A stretch of 35,830 nucleotides of DNA from assembly GCA_016124415.1 (NCBI GenBank), contig WGNS01000017.1:1-35830 (forward strand), written 5' to 3'. Within the stretch, counting starts at the first letter, position 1, and each line of letters opens with the position of its first letter. Below are positions 24,644 through 33,111 of this stretch, in pieces. The translations under genes and the position numbers were made by a program. The DNA is from Gammaproteobacteria bacterium (GTDB taxonomy: Bacteria > Pseudomonadota > Gammaproteobacteria > SZUA-140). Below the pieces are notes generated by a model. The model was given only the letters and a program-made list of their open reading frames with translations, ran no database searches and was not told the origin of the DNA.

Positions 24644-26104
24644 TCAAATGGAAATGCCGCTGTGCTTCGAGTGCTCCGAATCGGAGAAGGGTTTTTCGTC
24701 TTTTCCCTCGGTCTTGTGCTTGCGGTGGGCCAAGACCTCCTCGGCGCGCAGCGGGATGAAGATGATCAGATCGTAGACCTGGGCGAGTAGCGCCCCCAGG
24801 TGATAGCAGCCGTTGCCGAGCAGGCGCAGCGAAGTGGACGTGACCCGCAGCAGACCGGCCAGCACGGCGCCCATGACCGTGCGCGCCGCGTGGATGAAGG
24901 ACTCCAGCGGGATGGCCGCGAAGGTCAGTGCGAACGGCAGTACGAAGCCCATGACCATCTGGCCGACCGACGGGATCCAGCGCATGCCGGGCAGGGCGGT
25001 CGTCGTCCCCGACAAGGTCTGGCGCAGGGCCTCGCGGTCCACGGCCAAAAGATCGCGCATGAAGGCGAGCGAGGATTCCACGCAGGCCAGCACGACCAGG
25101 ATCGACAGCGTGATCCAGAGCATGCGCCGGCGCAGGTTATCGTCCATGCGTCCGATGACCGGGAACATGTGCGTCACGCGCAACGACTCCATCAGGAACA
25201 GCCCCATCGCGACCTCGAGCATGATGATCACGAGCGCGGCGACGTCGGACGTGCGGAAGGGGCCGAGCTGGCTGTTGCCGCCGACCATTTCCGACATCGG
25301 CATCGCAATCAGGTAGAAGTTGATGACCCCGCCGATCAGAGCGATCAGCAGCACGATGCCGGCGATGAAGAACTGAGTCATCGACGAGGACGACAGCGCC
25401 TTCTGCGCCTTGGGCGTGCACTGCAGGATCTCCTCGTAACGCGTCATCTGCTCGTCGATGGTCAGCGAGCGCTCCTGCAGGGTCGCGATGCTCTGGTTGA
25501 CCTCCTTCATGGTCTGATTCAGGGTCCGCCAGCGCGGCATCATGCGCCTAAGTAATTCGTGGCGCTTGGAATTGGCCTTGCGATAGTCCTCGGCCGCCTG
25601 CGCCTGGGATTTCGAAACGGTCGTATGGATGTCGGTCAGGATCTTGCCGATCATGCTCGAATCCTCGCCGCGCAGCTTGGCCACGGCCTCGACGGCCTTG
25701 GTCCAGCCCGGCGGATCGGGCGGTACGCTGGCCGCGTCCTGGTAATCCTTGTCGATCATCTCGACCTGTTCGGTCAGGCGGCGATGGATCGACGGGAAGG
25801 CGCTGAGGTCGCGGTTCACGCTTGCGTTCACGCGATGGAACTCGCGCATGATGTCGTTTTCGACCTCGTCGCGGCCGGCCGACATCAGCACCTCGAGATT
25901 GCGGTCGACGAGCTTGCGCTCCGTGCTCGAAATCGCCTTCGCCGCGACGCGCAGGGCGCTGCGGATCTCGGTAGCCGCGCTGCGGATGGCCCGGTGGGCA
26001 GGCTTGCGCGCCAGATAGAGTGAACTCACGATGACCAACAGCCAGATGATCATCGAGACGATCGGTTGGTCAGACCACAACGAGACCAGATCCGAGAATG
26101 ACAT
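24644..26104 (-). CDS. Multi-pass membrane protein with large coiled-coil-like domain, unknown
   Basis: I do not recognise this 486-residue family. One helix (about 15-32) is followed by a charged, helical domain (35-240) rich in Arg, Glu and Gln, probably coiled coil. Then come about five helices: 244-267, 287-305, 328-347, 379-402 and 405-421. A His/Lys-rich, Ser-rich tail (RKHKTEGKDEKPFSDSEH) ends the protein. Whether the long domain faces the cytoplasm or periplasm is unclear. ATG 26104 is supported by AGGAG eight bases upstream, though the frame extends to 26161. The downstream partner is a vWA lipoprotein, which suggests a two-component envelope complex, perhaps mechanosensitive or signalling. 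Confidence 0.7.
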   Translation of the reverse strand: MSFSDLVSLWSDQPIVSMIIWLLVIVSSLYLARKPAHRAIRSAATEIRSALRVAAKAISSTERKLVDRNLEVLMSAGRDEVENDIMREFHRVNASVNRDLSAFPSIHRRLTEQVEMIDKDYQDAASVPPDPPGWTKAVEAVAKLRGEDSSMIGKILTDIHTTVSKSQAQAAEDYRKANSKRHELLRRMMPRWRTLNQTMKEVNQSIATLQERSLTIDEQMTRYEEILQCTPKAQKALSSSSMTQFFIAGIVLLIALIGGVINFYLIAMPMSEMVGGNSQLGPFRTSDVAALVIIMLEVAMGLFLMESLRVTHMFPVIGRMDDNLRRRMLWITLSILVVLACVESSLAFMRDLLAVDREALRQTLSGTTTALPGMRWIPSVGQMVMGFVLPFALTFAAIPLESFIHAARTVMGAVLAGLLRVTSTSLRLLGNGCYHLGALLAQVYDLIIFIPLRAEEVLAHRKHKTEGKDEKPFSDSEHSKHSGISI

Positions 26105-26342
26105 GGCAGACGCTCCTAGTTTATGAAGGGTTCGACTCGCGCTGGGATGCATGGTCCCCATCTATAGGCGATGACGCGATCATAGAGGGCGGGGTGTCCG
26201 CGGAGGTGTGACCGGCATCCCATGACGGCGCGGGAGGCGGCGGAATGCTTGCGGAGTCGGGATCTGCGTCGAGATTTTCACTCGCGCCCGGACCTCAAGT
26301 ATCATGAACGGGACTTAGCTCTCGACAACAAGGTATCCATTT

Positions 26343-27392
26343 ATGCTAGAAAGCGCGCGCCAAGCGAACCCGGCTCCCATTCAGGCCCCAGATCAGGCGG
26401 GGCAATACGTCGTCCTCGCACTCTATAAATTCGTGCCGCTCGAGGACTACCGCGAGCTGCGTCCCGTGCTGCTCGACCTCTGCCGCGACGCCGGTATCTG
26501 CGGCACGCTGCTGCTGGCCGCCGAAGGCATCAACGGCACCGTGGCGGGGCCCCGCGCGGGGATCGACCGGCTGCTCGCCTGGCTCCATGCGGACGGCCGT
26601 TTCGAGGGCATGGAGGCCAAGGAAGCGCTGACGGAAGGGGCGCCGTTCTTTCGCATGAAAATCAAGCTCAAGAAGGAAATTGTGACCATGGGCGTGCCCG
26701 GCATCGTGCCGCAGGAGCGTACCGGTACCCGTGTCTCCGCGCGCGAGTGGAACGCCCTGATTTCCGACCCCGAGGTCATACTGCTCGACACCCGCAACCC
26801 ATACGAGTACGACATCGGCACGTTCAAGAACGCCATCCTGCCCGCCATCGACACCTTCCGAGAATTCCCGGACTACGTCGACCGCGAGCTCGATCCGACC
26901 AAGAACAAGCGGGTGGCCATGTTCTGCACGGGCGGCATCCGTTGCGAAAAGGCCTCGGCCTATCTGCTGGATAAGGGCTTCGAGGCCGTCTATCAGCTCG
27001 ACGGCGGCATCCTGCGTTACTTCGAGGAGGTCGCGGCCGACGAGAGTCTGTGGCAGGGCGAATGTTTCGTCTTCGACGGCCGCGTCGCCGTCAATCACGA
27101 CCTTTCACCGGGCATCTACGAGCAATGTCATGCCTGCCGCATGCCGCTGTCGCCTGAGGATCGTGAATCGGAACAATATGAGGATGGCGTTTCCTGTCCG
27201 CATTGCTTCGCGAAGACCAGCGCGGCCAAAAAGGCCGGATTGCGCGAACGTCAGCGCCAGATGAAGATCGCGGCCGCCCGCCATCAGCGCCACATCGGCG
27301 CGGTGCAGCCGTCGTCCGTGGGGAAAAAGGCGCGGCGCGATCAGGACGCGAATTCGGGCGCGGTGCAGGAGGCCGCCGCCGCGCAGCAGTGA
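26343..27392 (+). CDS. trhO: tRNA uridine(34) hydroxylase TrhO (rhodanese family)
   Basis: A 349-residue enzyme that hydroxylates U34 of tRNA to ho5U using oxygen. An acylphosphatase-like N-terminal domain ([34 protein letters not shown]) leads into a rhodanese domain (about 130-230). The catalytic loop is [11 protein letters not shown] with the active Cys near 195. A C-terminal zinc-like module ([24 protein letters not shown]) and a basic tail ([16 protein letters not shown]) probably bind tRNA. It matches the YceA group. The stop overlaps the GTG of the following GST gene. Confidence 0.93.
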   Translation: MLESARQANPAPIQAPDQAGQYVVLALYKFVPLEDYRELRPVLLDLCRDAGICGTLLLAAEGINGTVAGPRAGIDRLLAWLHADGRFEGMEAKEALTEGAPFFRMKIKLKKEIVTMGVPGIVPQERTGTRVSAREWNALISDPEVILLDTRNPYEYDIGTFKNAILPAIDTFREFPDYVDRELDPTKNKRVAMFCTGGIRCEKASAYLLDKGFEAVYQLDGGILRYFEEVAADESLWQGECFVFDGRVAVNHDLSPGIYEQCHACRMPLSPEDRESEQYEDGVSCPHCFAKTSAAKKAGLRERQRQMKIAAARHQRHIGAVQPSSVGKKARRDQDANSGAVQEAAAAQQ

Positions 27393-28036
27393 GCCCGCAC
27401 CGGCCTGTCCTCTATTCCTTCCGGCGCTGTCCCTATGCGATCCGTGCTCGGATTGCCGTCGCCCGGGCCGGCGTCGCCTGCGAGCTGCGCGAGGTCCTGT
27501 TGGGCGACAAACCGGCCGAGATGCTCGAGCTTTCGCCCAAGGGCACCGTACCCGTGCTGGCGCTCCCGGACGGCATGGTCATCGACGAAAGCCGCGACAT
27601 CATGGTCTGGGCGCTCACCCAGTCCGACACCGACGGCTGGCTCGGCACGGGGCTCGAAGCGGCGCCGGAGCTCATTCGCCGGAACGACGAAGACTTCAAG
27701 CCGATGCTGGATCGCTACAAATACTTCGAGCGTTATCCCGAGCACCCGCAAGCCCATTATCGCGACGAGGCCGGCGCCTTTCTGACCGACCTGGATCAGC
27801 GACTCGCGACGCACGACGGCGGAGGGCTCACCGGTCGTCGGACCGGGTTCGCCGACGTCGCGATCTTCCCCTTCGTGCGTCAGTTCGCCGGCGTCGACCG
27901 CGACTGGTTCGACGGCACGCCGTGGCCCAACCTCGCGTCTTGGCTTAAAGCCTGGGAGGCGAACCCCTTGTTTCTGGATGTCATGAAGAAGTATCCCGTT
28001 TGGCAGCCGCGTACCGAGGGCGAACCTTTCCCCTAA
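27389..28036 (+). CDS. Glutathione S-transferase family protein
   Basis: A 215-residue GST-fold protein. The thioredoxin-like N-terminal domain has [17 protein letters not shown] with a CPYA active-site motif, and [13 protein letters not shown] is the glutathione-binding gamma-Glu loop region. The helical C-terminal domain spans about 85-210. The GTG 27389 start overlaps the trhO stop (GTGA), so they are coupled. The CPY site favours a thiol-transferase or stringent-starvation-like role over detoxification, but this is inference. The end converges with the cupin gene, overlapping it by 4 bp. Confidence 0.88.
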   Translation: MSPHRPVLYSFRRCPYAIRARIAVARAGVACELREVLLGDKPAEMLELSPKGTVPVLALPDGMVIDESRDIMVWALTQSDTDGWLGTGLEAAPELIRRNDEDFKPMLDRYKYFERYPEHPQAHYRDEAGAFLTDLDQRLATHDGGGLTGRRTGFADVAIFPFVRQFAGVDRDWFDGTPWPNLASWLKAWEANPLFLDVMKKYPVWQPRTEGEPFP

Positions 28037-28398
28037 TCGCGTTCATGATAGGCTTCCATCCGGAAGCGCGGCGTACAGATCGCATAAAAGACCAGATCCG
28101 TGTCCCCCGTGTTCTCGATCCATTGCACGGCCCCGGCCGGGATCACGACCGCATCGCCCGGACCCACGGCCTCGGGCGCCAAACCTTCTATATGGGCGAT
28201 GCCCGTCCCCAAGATGATCAGATAGCGCTCGACGATCCCGTCCAGCGAATGCGGCAGAGTCCTTACGCCTGCCGCCACGCGGGCCCGCGCGATCGACACG
28301 TCGCGGTCCTCTGCGCGGTTCCAGGTTTCAAGCACCGCGCAGCCTTCCGGAATCAGAAATTCGTCGTCTTCGCGCGGATGTGTGATGGTTGCCTTCAT
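28033..28398 (-). CDS. Cupin domain protein
   Basis: A 121-residue single-domain beta-barrel. The cupin core is ARVAAGVRTLPHSLDGIVER through GPGDAVVIPAGAVQWIENTG, giving the first (H about 60) and second cupin motifs. The metal-binding residues are incomplete in the second motif, where Gln replaces the usual His (AVQWIEN). The frame opens at 28461, but ATG 28398 has GAG nine bases upstream and gives a normal cupin start. It converges with the GST gene and diverges from the GGDEF/EAL gene. Substrate unknown; possibly a small-molecule sensor or an enzyme of sugar or mannose metabolism. Confidence 0.82.
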   Translation of the reverse strand: MKATITHPREDDEFLIPEGCAVLETWNRAEDRDVSIARARVAAGVRTLPHSLDGIVERYLIILGTGIAHIEGLAPEAVGPGDAVVIPAGAVQWIENTGDTDLVFYAICTPRFRMEAYHERD

Positions 28399-28518
28399 TT
28401 CGGGGCTCTCATGACGGATAAACGTGACGATATAAGAAATATTCCCATATTCTTTATACATGCATTTCCGCTATATATTTATATCTCGAGACCTCGCATC
28501 TTATCGAGCACGGCCTTT

Positions 28519-30468
28519 ATGACCAAAGATAACGACAAGCTCAAGCGCTGGCTAGCGCGCTCCTCCCCTGTTCGATTTGCCGTCCAGATCACCCTTTCGG
28601 TGTTCCTGGCGGAGGCCCTCGTGATGTTCGTCCTGCCGTTGTTCAGGCTCAGGGATGAATGGGAGGCCAATCTGCTCGACCCGGTGTTGCTCGTCTTTCT
28701 CCTGAGCCCGGCCTTGTATTTCTTCGCGTTCCGGCCCCTCGTGCGCGATCGGGCCCAGCGGCGCATCGCCGCCAAGGTGTTCGAAAACACCCGCGAGGCG
28801 GTCATGATCACCGACGCCGAAACCAACATCCTGATGGTCAACGACGCCTTTTGCGATATTACCGGCTACACCCGGGAAGAGGTTATCGGGAAAACACCCC
28901 GGATCCTGTCCTCGGGCCGGCAGTCCAAAGAATTCTACCAGCGCATGTGGCACGGCCTGATCAACAACGGCCGCTGGCACGGCGAACTATGGAATCGCCG
29001 CAAGAATGGCGAACACTACCTCGAATCCTTGTCGATCAACGCCGTCTACGGAAGGAACGGAGAGGTGGAGAACTACATCGCCCATTTCGCCGACATCATG
29101 GAGCGGCGGAACGCCGAAGACCGTATCCGCTTTCTCGCCCACTACGACGAACTGACCCGCCTGCCCAACCGCAACAACCTGCGGCGGTGCGTCGAGGAGA
29201 TGATCGAGGTCGCGGAACACAACGGCTACGAGATCGCCATCCTGTTCATCGACCTGGACCGTTTCAAGAACATCAACGACTCCCTCGGCCATCCGGTCGG
29301 CGACCGCCTGCTTCAGCTCGCGGCGGAGCGTTTCAAGAAATGCCTTCGGGAGGAGGACACGGTCGCCCGGCTCGGTGGCGACGAGTTCGTGATCGTCTTG
29401 CCCATGCTGCGCGGACGCAAGACGGCATCCATCGTGGCCACCAAGGTGCAGACCGCGCTCAGCGGACCGTTCTCGATAGACGGCTACAATCTCGCCGTCA
29501 CGCCGAGCATCGGCATCAGCGTTTACCCCGACGACGGCCGCGACTTCGATACGTTGGTCAAGAACGCCGACACCGCCATGTACCGCGCCAAGCAGGAAGG
29601 GCGAAACGCCTTCAGGTTCTACATCTCGCACATGAACGAGCACGTGACTGAGCGCCTGATGCTGGAAAACGAACTCCGCAAGGCCATCGAAAACAAGGAA
29701 CTGACGCTCCACTACCAGCCGATCGTGCGCTCGACGACGGGGGAACTGATCAGCGTCGAGACGCTGATGCGCTGGCGTCACGCCGAAATGGGCTGGATCT
29801 CGCCGGTCAAGTTCATCCCGGTCGCGGAAGAGACCGGCCTGATCAACCTGATCGGCGATTGGGCGTTGGAGACCGCCTGCCGCCAAAACCGGGAATGGCA
29901 GCGCTCGGGTCTTCCGGACTTTCCGATCGCGGTCAACATCTCGGCGGCCCAGTTCCACCAGCGCGACTTCTGCGCCAAGGTCCAGGAGGTGGCCGAACGC
30001 AACGGCCTGGAGCCCCGATATCTCGCGCTCGAACTGACCGAGAGCATGGTCATGCGCGATATCAGCGGCACCATCATCAGCCTCGATAAACTTGCCGAAG
30101 CCGGTTTCCCGCTCATGATCGACGACTTCGGCACCGGCTACTCGAGCCTGGCGTACCTGAAACGCTTCCCGATCCAGAAACTCAAGATCGACCGTTCCTT
30201 CGTCAACGAACTGACAGCCAACGCCGACGACGAGGCCATCGTCTGCGCCATCCTCTCAATGGCCGATGCCCTGAACTTCGAAGTCATCGCCGAAGGCGTC
30301 GAGACCGAGGCCCAGCTCGCGCGCCTCCTCGAACACGGCTGCGACCAGATCCAGGGCTACTACGTCAGCAAACCCCTGCCCGCGGACGAACTCGAGACCT
30401 TCGTTCGCCGCATCCAGGAAAACCCGTCCCTGCATCGCTACGACGGCAATCAGCGCGCCTCGGCATAG
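28519..30468 (+). CDS. Membrane PAS-GGDEF-EAL cyclic-di-GMP protein
   Basis: A 649-residue sensor with two N-terminal helices (about 20-42 and 54-71), a PAS domain (84-195, VMITDAETNILMVNDAFCDI), a GGDEF domain (about 205-370) and an EAL domain (about 385-630). GGDEF 286-290 is intact, preceded exactly five residues earlier by the inhibitory RxxD site (277-280). In the EAL domain the name motif reads ETL (414-416). The other catalytic marks are present: NISAAQF, ELTES, DDFGTGYSS, KLKIDRSF and EGVETE. Both synthesis and breakdown of c-di-GMP seem possible. ATG 28519 is chosen as start; the frame is open upstream without a start supported by a ribosome site. Confidence 0.92.
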   Translation: MTKDNDKLKRWLARSSPVRFAVQITLSVFLAEALVMFVLPLFRLRDEWEANLLDPVLLVFLLSPALYFFAFRPLVRDRAQRRIAAKVFENTREAVMITDAETNILMVNDAFCDITGYTREEVIGKTPRILSSGRQSKEFYQRMWHGLINNGRWHGELWNRRKNGEHYLESLSINAVYGRNGEVENYIAHFADIMERRNAEDRIRFLAHYDELTRLPNRNNLRRCVEEMIEVAEHNGYEIAILFIDLDRFKNINDSLGHPVGDRLLQLAAERFKKCLREEDTVARLGGDEFVIVLPMLRGRKTASIVATKVQTALSGPFSIDGYNLAVTPSIGISVYPDDGRDFDTLVKNADTAMYRAKQEGRNAFRFYISHMNEHVTERLMLENELRKAIENKELTLHYQPIVRSTTGELISVETLMRWRHAEMGWISPVKFIPVAEETGLINLIGDWALETACRQNREWQRSGLPDFPIAVNISAAQFHQRDFCAKVQEVAERNGLEPRYLALELTESMVMRDISGTIISLDKLAEAGFPLMIDDFGTGYSSLAYLKRFPIQKLKIDRSFVNELTANADDEAIVCAILSMADALNFEVIAEGVETEAQLARLLEHGCDQIQGYYVSKPLPADELETFVRRIQENPSLHRYDGNQRASA

Positions 30469-30487
30469 GGGCAAGCGCCCAGTCCCT

Positions 30488-30521
30488 GTAGGGGCACGGC
30501 GCGCCGTGCCCTTATCTAAAC
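30488..30521. repeat. 34-bp palindromic repeat, left copy
   Basis: The unit begins GTAGGGGCACGGCG and contains a perfect 20-bp palindrome (30492-30511), then TATC-T-AAAC. The right copy at 32276-32309 has the same unit in the same orientation with only two differences. It starts 20 bp after the GGDEF/EAL stop and could act as its terminator. Otherwise 30469-30731 holds only this repeat and the hipBA control region. Confidence 0.8.
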
Positions 30522-30621
30522 GCCCCCACTTTCTACCATCATCCGCCCCTGTGCCTGAACGTGCTCGGAAAGCCGCGACGCGACAGCATGTCTTGACGCG
30601 GCGTTGGGTGGTGAAGCCTGC

Positions 30622-30710
30622 GTCCGGGAATCCCGGACAAATATTCCCGATCGGTAAAATTCCGCTTGAGTTCCGCCGATATCGGGATTAAATTATCCCG
30701 ATCGGGAATA
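30622..30710. promoter_or_regulatory. hipBA promoter and HipB operator array
   Basis: Sigma-70-like TTGAGT (30666-30671) and TAAATT (30689-30694) are 17 bp apart. Around them lie TCCCG/CGGGA repeats: a perfect palindrome GTCCGGGA-A-TCCCGGAC (30622-30638), ATATTCCCGATCGG (30641-30654), a half site ATCGGGAT between the boxes, and TATCCCGATCGGGAATA (30694-30710, one mismatch) just after the -10. The TATCC/GGATA-like halves resemble HipB sites in E. coli. HipB autorepression is the expected control. Confidence 0.7.
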
Positions 30711-30731
30711 TTTGATGGTGGGGCAGCCCAG

Positions 30732-30995
30732 ATGGTTAAAATAATACCGTACGGGAAAATCACTTCGGTGCAAGACCTCGGCAATATCGTTCGCGCCGCC
30801 CGGAACTCCCAAGGCGCCACTCAGGCCGAGTTTGCTGCGCTCTGCGGCGTAGGCGTGCGTTTTATCTCCGAACTGGAAAACGGCAAATCCACCGCCGAGC
30901 TAGGCAAGGTGCTGCGGGTCATCCAATCGTTGGGGCTGGAGTTGGACCTTCGTCCCCGCGGCTGGCAACACCAAACGCGCGGGTCGGGTGAATAA
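30732..30995 (+). CDS. hipB: HipB-type antitoxin, XRE-family DNA-binding protein
   Basis: An 87-residue antitoxin and repressor. The helix-turn-helix spans about 18-70, with RAARNSQGATQAEFAALCGV and GVRFISELENGKSTAELGKV; the ENGK is typical of HipB. The C-terminal Arg-rich tail is shorter than many. The frame is open from 30666, but ATG 30732 gives a natural start after the operator array. The stop overlaps the hipA ATG (TAATG), giving coupled translation. Confidence 0.9.
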   Translation: MVKIIPYGKITSVQDLGNIVRAARNSQGATQAEFAALCGVGVRFISELENGKSTAELGKVLRVIQSLGLELDLRPRGWQHQTRGSGE

Positions 30996-32248
30996 TGGCT
31001 TTGTCCGTCTACCTTAACGCCGCCTTGGTGGGCCGGTTACAACTGGATACCCGGCGCCGCTTCGTATTCCAATATGACCTCGCCTGGCTGACCGATCCCG
31101 CCGCCATTCCGCTGTCGCTGTCATTGCCCCTGCGCAAGGCCCCATACGACGATGACGGCGCCCGGCCGTTTTTCGCCAACCAGTTGCCGGAGGCCCGGCT
31201 GCGCGAGGCCATCGCGCGCAAACTCGGGATTTCGGACAACAACGATTACGCCTTGCTGGAAGCCATTGGCGGCGAGTGCGCGGGCGCGGTCAGTCTCTAT
31301 CCCGAGGATGCCGGTCCTGTCGTCGAGGGCGAATATCGGCCGCTCGACGAAGCGGCGTTGCGCACGCTGATCGAGCAAATGCCCAAGCGCCCCATGCTGG
31401 CCGGCGAAGGCGAAATACGCCTCTCGCTCGCCGGTGTGCAAAACAAACTGCCGGTCCATTTCGACGGTAGTACCGTCAGCCTGCCCGGTGGCGGCAAACC
31501 CAGCAGTCACATCCTCAAACCGACGATACGCGAATATCAAGACAGCGTCTTCAACGAGGCCTACTGCATGCGGCTGGCCAAAGCCGTGGGGCTCGCCGTG
31601 CCGGAGGTCACCCTGTTCGACAACCGGGGCCAGCAGCTCTATCTCGTCAGTCGCTACGACCGTGAATCCAATCCGGAAGGTGATCTGATGCGCCTGCATC
31701 AGGAAGACTTTTGCCAGGCCCTGGGATATCTACCGGAAACCAAATACGAAAAAGAGGGCGGTCCCGGTCTTGCAGCCTGTTTCAACCTGATCCGGGAGCG
31801 GAGCATTCAGCCGGTCATCGACCTGCGCCAACTGCTCGACTGGGTCGTATTCAACTACCTCGTCGGCAACGCCGACGCCCACGCCAAGAACATCTCTCTG
31901 CTGTTGACGCAGCAAGGCCCCAGGCTGGCCCCGTTTTACGATTTGATGAGCACCGCCGTCTACCCCGAACTCAGCGACAAGCTCGCCATGAAAATAGGCG
32001 GGGAGGACAGACCCAAGTGGGTCATCGCGCGAAGCTGGGAAGGCATGGCCAAAGACTGCGGCATCGGTTTCAAGCTGGTCAGACAAACCCTGGAAAGGCT
32101 AAGCCGCGCGTTGAACGAGCAGGCACCCTTGGTCGCCGGCCAATTCCCTCAAACCGGCGCAATCGACGTAACCGCCGCCATCCGACAGATCATCGCGCAA
32201 CGAATCAGGAAGGTTGAATCAGCTTTCAGTGTCGCAAGGCGAGTTTGA
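30995..32248 (+). CDS. hipA: HipA-type serine/threonine kinase toxin
   Basis: A 417-residue toxin. The N-terminal couple domain (about 1-110) contains PFFANQLPEARLREAIARKL. Then comes the kinase fold with the nucleotide-loop segment LSLAGVQNKLPV, the catalytic loop NYLVGNADAHAKNISLLL (Asp near 293) and the metal-binding YDLMSTAVYP. In E. coli HipA phosphorylates glutamyl-tRNA synthetase and induces persistence; the target here may differ. All residues I can check are present, so the toxin seems intact. Second gene of the hipBA module, which lies between two copies of a 34-bp repeat. Confidence 0.93.
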   Translation: MALSVYLNAALVGRLQLDTRRRFVFQYDLAWLTDPAAIPLSLSLPLRKAPYDDDGARPFFANQLPEARLREAIARKLGISDNNDYALLEAIGGECAGAVSLYPEDAGPVVEGEYRPLDEAALRTLIEQMPKRPMLAGEGEIRLSLAGVQNKLPVHFDGSTVSLPGGGKPSSHILKPTIREYQDSVFNEAYCMRLAKAVGLAVPEVTLFDNRGQQLYLVSRYDRESNPEGDLMRLHQEDFCQALGYLPETKYEKEGGPGLAACFNLIRERSIQPVIDLRQLLDWVVFNYLVGNADAHAKNISLLLTQQGPRLAPFYDLMSTAVYPELSDKLAMKIGGEDRPKWVIARSWEGMAKDCGIGFKLVRQTLERLSRALNEQAPLVAGQFPQTGAIDVTAAIRQIIAQRIRKVESAFSVARRV

Positions 32249-32275
32249 GAGAGCCGTCAAACTTCCCCTTTCTCC

Positions 32276-32309
32276 GTAGGGGCACGGCGCGCCGTGCCCC
32301 TATCCAAAC
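32276..32309. repeat. 34-bp palindromic repeat, right copy
   Basis: A perfect 26-bp palindrome (32277-32302) followed by TATC-C-AAAC, the same unit and orientation as at 30488. It starts 27 bp after hipA. Its right part encodes the last codons and the stop (TAG, 32302-32300) of the minus-strand GST gene. It may serve as a bidirectional terminator. Confidence 0.85.
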
Positions 32310-32935
32310 AGACGCCCGTACCCTTCCTCGGTCAACACCTGCCGAACGGCCGGCCGCTTCAACATCCGCTCGAAATGCGCCCGACAGCGCTCGGGCATCT
32401 CAATCCCAATGTGATTCGCCCAGAACTCGCAATAAAACAAGGCCGCATCGGCTATCGAAAAACTACCCACCAGATACTCCTGCTCCCCAAGCTGCCGATC
32501 CATAATCGCCAGCCCCTTCTTCACGATCGTCCGTCCCTGCGCCCGAACCCGCTCGGCGTCCGATTCGTTAAAGGCATAGTGATCCGTCGTAAAGATCCGC
32601 GTATAGCCCTGCATGTGAATCGTCCCGACGACATAGTCCATCGCCTCGATCACCCGCGTATCGCCATCCGCATCGCCCGGCATCAATCTCGCCTTGGGAT
32701 GCGAGCGCGCCAGCCAATACGCAATCGCCGGAAACTCCGTAATCGCCGTCCCGTCGGTCTTGACCAACGTCGGAATCGTCGACTTCGGGTTGATCGCCGT
32801 GTATTCGGGCTTGTACTGGTTCCCGGCAGGCAGATTGACGATGTGGGCCTCGAAGACCAACTCCAGTTCTTCGAGCAGGATGTGGATGCCGGTGCTGCAG
32901 GAGCCCGGGGTCATGTAGAGTTTTAGATTGGCCAT
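32300..32935 (-). CDS. Glutathione S-transferase
   Basis: A 211-residue GST. The N-terminal thioredoxin-like half begins MANLKLYMTPGSCSTGIHIL (a Ser/Cys active-site region as in beta-class GSTs) and continues with STIPTLVKTDGTAITEFPAI, where the TIPTL cis-Pro and the E-F-P-A-I glutathione loop are canonical. The helical C-terminal half includes YLVGSFSIADAALFYCEFWA, the N-capping box and hydrophobic staple. It is 2 bp after the PCP_red-like gene and likely co-transcribed. The stop lies inside the right copy of the palindromic repeat, so the last residues may come from that repeat. Confidence 0.92.
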   Translation of the reverse strand: MANLKLYMTPGSCSTGIHILLEELELVFEAHIVNLPAGNQYKPEYTAINPKSTIPTLVKTDGTAITEFPAIAYWLARSHPKARLMPGDADGDTRVIEAMDYVVGTIHMQGYTRIFTTDHYAFNESDAERVRAQGRTIVKKGLAIMDRQLGEQEYLVGSFSIADAALFYCEFWANHIGIEMPERCRAHFERMLKRPAVRQVLTEEGYGRLFG

Positions 32936-32937
32936 GC

Positions 32938-33111
32938 CTAGGCTACATACTCGGCTCTTTTTGCCTCCATCAAGGCCGTCGTCACCTTCGCCTCTCCGGC
33001 CTCCTCGGCAGTCGCCTCGAGTTCCCTCTTGACGACCGGTTGGTCAAAAGACGGCAGTGTCTCCAACAGCGAAATCGCCTCGTCTTCCCAGGTGATGTCT
33101 GATTTGCCCAT
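32938..33111 (-). CDS. Small PCP_red-like domain protein, 57 residues
   Basis: A short gene read directly from the sequence: MGKSDITWEDEAISLLETLP, then SFDQPVVKRELEATAEEAGE, ending AKRAEYVA. The pattern W..EA...L...P......V...LE..A...G...VT...M..A resembles the PCP_red domain found at the C-terminus of light-independent protochlorophyllide reductase B and in stand-alone small proteins. Function of the stand-alone form is unknown. ATG 33111 has AGGAA about six bases upstream; the stop precedes the GST start by 2 bp. No other photosynthesis or nitrogenase gene is in the window. Confidence 0.6.
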   Translation of the reverse strand: MGKSDITWEDEAISLLETLPSFDQPVVKRELEATAEEAGEAKVTTALMEAKRAEYVA

